From Thermoplasmatota archaeon (GTDB taxonomy: Archaea; Thermoplasmatota; E2; DHVEG-1): 42,032 nucleotides of DNA. Positions 38,158-42,032 of the stretch are shown piece by piece. Numbering within the stretch: position 1 is the stretch's first letter; each line of letters starts with the position of its first letter. The translations under genes and the position numbers were made by a program. Below the pieces are notes generated by a model. That model did not search any database, was not told the DNA's origin, and saw nothing but the letters and a program-made list of their open reading frames with translations. The stretch covers positions 1-42,032 of the forward strand of contig JAUWWG010000004.1 in assembly GCA_030616985.1 (NCBI GenBank), in the 5' to 3' direction.

Positions 38158-38463
38158 TTAAGCGAGATTTAGCTCTTTTTTCCAGTCGATACCGATTTTT
38201 CTCTTATATTTCCCTGTTCTGGGTTCTGAATATAACTCAAATATTTCTCTTTTGGGTTTCTCAGGTAATTCAAATATTTCCTCTTTAGTATTTTCACAAA
38301 TGACTACCTGACATGGAAGAACTTTTGATTTTTCGGGTTCTACTTTCCTTTCCTCTTTTTCCATATTCTTTTTTTTCTCGATTTTATCTAGAAATTTATC
38401 TATCTCCCTTATTGCAAGCATTTCATCTATTTCCTTTACCATAGATTCGTAGTCTCTATTCAT
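38158..38463 (-). CDS. hypothetical charged protein
   Basis: 101-aa ORF; start overlaps the upstream microprotein stop (ATGA). Confidence 0.5.
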   Translation of the reverse strand: MNRDYESMVKEIDEMLAIREIDKFLDKIEKKKNMEKEERKVEPEKSKVLPCQVVICENTKEEIFELPEKPKREIFELYSEPRTGKYKRKIGIDWKKELNLA

Positions 38464-38579
38464 ATTTTGTTTACCCCTTTAGTGCATTTGGTAGTGTATA
38501 CTACACGTTGTCCAGTATGTTTCTTTATCATATCTTGAAGGTATCTCTTTTCTTCTTCAGAGTTAGGAGTTAATGCCAT
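38460..38579 (-). CDS. 39-aa microprotein
   Basis: MALTPNSEEEKRYLQDMIKKHTGQRVVYTTKCTKGVNKI* with ATGA overlap to 38463. Confidence 0.4.
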   Translation of the reverse strand: MALTPNSEEEKRYLQDMIKKHTGQRVVYTTKCTKGVNKI

Positions 38580-39067
38580 ATTTTTCACCACATACCGTAT
38601 TTTTGTAAGTTTGCTTATTAAGGCCTTGTTGTACAACTATTACCAGGTTTCTTTACAGCTATTACAAAATGATATTCTTAGAATCTATTGGTGTTAATTG
38701 GTACGGGATTAGAGAAAATATGACTCATATGAGGATGTGGTCACCTTAATGAGTAATCATGTGATGATTATAGTAATGCCCCAATGTCTACTATCATTAG
38801 AAGCGACAAAAAAGCTTATCGGAGTAGTAGTAATGATGCACTATTTCAAATATCATCTAAATTATGAGCAAGAAATCATCTTTTCTTTTGAAAATGGTTT
38901 AGTTAGCGAGGTTACAGCATATTCTAGATGTTCCCACAGGCTTACAGTATTTAGAAGCATCACCTAATCTTCTTCAAAAAATGGTTGAACGATATTGGTA
39001 AAAAATAAAAGCAAAAATATAAAAAAAAGAAAAAATTAAGGAATATTAAATTCCTTTTGTTTTATTA

Positions 39068-39565
39068 TTAAGCCCTTTCTGCAATGCTTGAGTAGGTGTA
39101 TGTTCCAAGGGTTGTGTCTGTGTCATCATGGATGATGGTAATTGTTACGTCAGCATGGGGTCCTCCATTGGCTTCAACGTCAATAAAATCTGATCCGCGA
39201 ACTAAGACATGAGCGAGAGCGGTGCTGAATGCAGCACTACTGATATTATAATATGTGTCTGCGGTCAAATTATATCCACCAGCTGCCGGTACTTCACTAT
39301 TTATCATAATAAAAACATCTGCGGTTGATCTTATAGCAAGATTGTCCCAATAAACATCAGAATCAGTGTTAATAATAGCTAATCTGTCATCATCTTCTTG
39401 TGCCAACAGCTGAACCGTTGGTACCTTTTGTTGTACACCGATCATTCCGCTTACATAGACATACACTGTTGCTGCTATCGCCACAGTTATTGCAACCATA
39501 AGAATAACACCGATAACAGCGGATACCGCCTCATCACCTTCTACAAATTTTCTATTTGCTTTCAT
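39068..39565 (-). CDS. type IV pilin-like (archaellin N-terminal type) protein
   Basis: RKFVEGDEAVSAVIGVILMVAITVAIAATVYVYVSG class III signal peptide. Confidence 0.85.
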   Translation of the reverse strand: MKANRKFVEGDEAVSAVIGVILMVAITVAIAATVYVYVSGMIGVQQKVPTVQLLAQEDDDRLAIINTDSDVYWDNLAIRSTADVFIMINSEVPAAGGYNLTADTYYNISSAAFSTALAHVLVRGSDFIDVEANGGPHADVTITIIHDDTDTTLGTYTYSSIAERA

Positions 39566-40154
39566 CCCATTCTCTCCTAAATTTTTTTATTTTTTAAGGC
39601 ATTAATAACACCAGAATATAAATAGTTTGTTTGCATGTAGTTGTGCAGGTAGCTGATATCCCATATCCACCACCAACACCATCTGTGTTATGTAATACCT
39701 CATCACTGTTTAGTTTTTTCTGTTATTTAAACCTACTCTGAAAAAATGCCAATTTGTAAAAAAGACAGTACACACTACCCGCAATCCTATAATCGCCATC
39801 CTAACCACCAAGAACCAGTTACCTGTATTTTTTACTTAGAACGTATTACCATGACAACATTATTGCCAAGAACACAACATGAACCACACCTCATAAAGGT
39901 AGGTTCTAATCGATACATTAGTTAGAGGAACATATGGGGCTTGAATCAGCCAAATACAAGTTATTGGAATGAAATTGAATGATTTGTTGATGTATCTTGT
40001 TTTCTTTAAAGACCCAGTTAATACCGACAGCATCGTTGTTAGATTATAGAGGCTTATAAAAACCGCCCCAAATGCATTTAAATAAAAAACACATAATGAA
40101 AGAAGTGATGATGGATAGGTTCTAAAGGACCAATAGTATTCAGATAAATTGTGA

Positions 40155-40961
40155 ATGGATGGAATGAAAATGCAAAAAGAAATAGTTAAAAAGGAGGAGC
40201 AATTTGTTTTAACAGGCGTACCTGGATTCGACGCCTTGTTCGAGCACGGCATCCCAAAAGGGTCTTCGGTTCTTGTTGCTGGGGGTGCTGGTACAGGAAA
40301 GACAAATTTCTGCTTACAAATACTTGCACACCAGGCATCTCAAGGGAAAAAGTGTTATTACATTGGCTTTAGAGAATCTTCAGAAAGATTAATACAGCGT
40401 ATGGAGAAATTTGGTTGGAATCCAAAGCAATTGATGGACTCGGGCAATCTGAAAATCAAGAGGTTTTTGACAAGTGAGATTTATTATTATGACAAAAAAG
40501 TTGGCAATGACTTTGAGGCCATGATGACAAAAGATGTTGATCCACTCCTTATGGAATTGGAACCATTAGCTATTGTTGAGGATGCCGGATTTAAACCAGA
40601 TTTTATCGTATTTGACTCCCTTACAGCAGTCTCCTCATCATTTAGGGGAAAAGAGCAATCGTATCGTATTTATGTTGAACAGCTATTCCGGTTTTTTGAA
40701 AAAATAGGAAGTACAAGCTTTCTTGTAACTGAAACAAAACAGATTCCTGAAATTTTTTCACCGACTGGTGTAGAGGAATTTTTGGCCGATGGAGTCGTTG
40801 TGTTCTACAACATCAGACGAGAAAATGGCAGGGAAAACGCAATTGAAATTTTAAAAATGCGAGATGAAAAGCATCAAAAGAAAATCGTCACCATGCAGAT
40901 TACAGAGAAGGGAATTAAAGTATATCCCAAACGGGAGATATCTGGCGTTTTGATGGCATAA
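40155..40961 (+). CDS. KaiC-like RecA-superfamily ATPase
   Basis: TGVPGFDALFEHGIPKGSSVLVAGGAGTGKTNFCLQIL, PDFIVFDSLTAV. Confidence 0.88.
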   Translation: MDGMKMQKEIVKKEEQFVLTGVPGFDALFEHGIPKGSSVLVAGGAGTGKTNFCLQILAHQASQGKKCYYIGFRESSERLIQRMEKFGWNPKQLMDSGNLKIKRFLTSEIYYYDKKVGNDFEAMMTKDVDPLLMELEPLAIVEDAGFKPDFIVFDSLTAVSSSFRGKEQSYRIYVEQLFRFFEKIGSTSFLVTETKQIPEIFSPTGVEEFLADGVVVFYNIRRENGRENAIEILKMRDEKHQKKIVTMQITEKGIKVYPKREISGVLMA

Positions 40962-41095
40962 ATAGCCCAGCATTTGACAGAAAATTTGTTACGTTGCCCA
41001 TCTACTAGAGGTGTTGTGCCTATATATGGAAACGAATTACATGATTACCCTATAGATTGTGATTATGATCTCCCACTACGTCGGTTCTGGTATTA

Positions 41096-41914
41096 CTATA
41101 CAGAGGTTAGATAGGCTTTATTATTTGCCAGGTTCGGATCAGGGAAAGTTGATGATACTATTTCTGCTATGCCAGTCATGTCGTTCCCAATATATCCAGA
41201 TGCATTGATGGTAAGAGCAACAGACTCCCCAACGGCAAGGTTGTTTATGCTCCAAATGCCCGTATTGTGATTATAATTACCCTTGCCCGTATTATTATTC
41301 CGATGGATCGAATCTTTCGGTAATGTAATACTTATCTTAACACCAGTTTTATTAATATCCCCCTTATAGTTGGTTGCTGTAATATTGAATGGTTTGAGAT
41401 TGTCTCCCATCGATAAGTATTGCTCGTCGATCGTATATTTGACACCTATATCACATTCTGGATGTATGTCTAGGGTTCCTACAAGTATCACTGAATTACT
41501 TTCTATATCAACCGTCATAATCTCGACTTGAGTACAGCTAATGTTATACTCAAATGGATAAACTATTCTTTCACCTATATTCCATACTCCATCACTCTTT
41601 GATTTGTCGTCCAAAAAATCTCTGGCAATAAAAGCATCATCGGATTCCCCTATCAATATCTCTGTGTCAAGACTTAATGCTTCTCCACTGTGATGCTCTA
41701 TGATTATATTGCTACCCTCTATTGTTCCAATCAATGTAACATTTGGCGAAGAGGTGGGAAACGGATAAGCAAACACAACAACATACAACGTAGAGAAAAT
41801 AGCTACAGCTATCCCTAATAGCAAAACAGTTCCAATGATCTCTGCCACCATGCTATTGGAATCTTTAAAGCTTCTGATGTTTTTCTTCCATTTTTTCATC
41901 TTTTTATCCACCAT
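41096..41914 (-). CDS. type IV pilin-like protein with C-terminal DUF11/CARDB-like repeat
   Basis: NSMVAEIIGTVLLLGIAVAIFSTLYVVVF; C-terminal NIGERIVYPFEY, GVKISITLPKDS...WSINNLAVGESVALTINASGYIG. Confidence 0.75.
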   Translation of the reverse strand: MVDKKMKKWKKNIRSFKDSNSMVAEIIGTVLLLGIAVAIFSTLYVVVFAYPFPTSSPNVTLIGTIEGSNIIIEHHSGEALSLDTEILIGESDDAFIARDFLDDKSKSDGVWNIGERIVYPFEYNISCTQVEIMTVDIESNSVILVGTLDIHPECDIGVKYTIDEQYLSMGDNLKPFNITATNYKGDINKTGVKISITLPKDSIHRNNNTGKGNYNHNTGIWSINNLAVGESVALTINASGYIGNDMTGIAEIVSSTFPDPNLANNKAYLTSV

Positions 41915-41933
41915 ATTAATTTAAAAATAATGG

Positions 41934-42032
41934 TTAGAGGTTTTTACTAACCCCCTTAACATCTATTATCCAGCCTGGAGCTATCTGAGCGTTGATCTTT
42001 ACATATTTCAGTTTGAGATTGACAGTAATTGA
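41934..42032 (-). CDS. 3' end of a gene truncated by the window edge
   Basis: ...SITVNLKLKYVKINAQIAPGWIIDVKGVSKNL*, just upstream of the pilin-like gene on the same strand. Confidence 0.45.
   Translation of the reverse strand, partial: SITVNLKLKYVKINAQIAPGWIIDVKGVSKNL

Noticed and set aside
38737-38967. 76-aa plus-strand ORF in the gap before the pilin-like gene
   Set aside because: No SD or family motif; probably chance ORF or unrecognisable remnant.
40095-40150. GTGATGA C-box-like sequence upstream of the KaiC-like gene
   Set aside because: No CTGA D box or C'/D' pair at suitable distance, so no C/D sRNA call.
39860-40252. 130-aa minus-strand ORF overlapping the KaiC-like gene start
   Set aside because: Overlaps the KaiC-like coding region and has no recognisable motif; the plus-strand gene is far better supported.

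Overview
Archaeal chromosomal window, probably euryarchaeal (Thermoplasmata-like is a guess). Evidence: L31e, L39e, S19e, PDCD5, aIF6, RNase P Rnp4, Elp3, RtcA, archaeal LeuS, type IV pilin-like proteins and a KaiC-like ATPase. Most genes are ordinary housekeeping or transport. The strongest accessory feature is a compact ~5.9 kb integrated element (about 6255-12199) next to a tRNA-Glu gene. It is bounded by a 15-bp direct repeat (AATGCTCCCGACGGG) and encodes a HUH-type Rep, an OLD/RecF-like AAA ATPase plus a TOPRIM/DUF4276-like partner (candidate two-gene defence module), an orphan ORF and a tyrosine integrase. A 412-nt non-coding region in the element contains a foldable candidate RNA and several hairpins. 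Other observations: a 46-bp intergenic repeat family and a shared palindromic operator in the first 6 kb; a candidate ~90-nt sRNA with anti-Shine-Dalgarno motifs near 14540; a chimeric Glu/Gln tRNA pseudogene; several microproteins missing from the ORF track (28383-28490, 31498-31644, 31730-31828, 38460-38579); and an L31e with a long K/E/P-rich tail. All calls come from reading sequence and translations; no database search was run.
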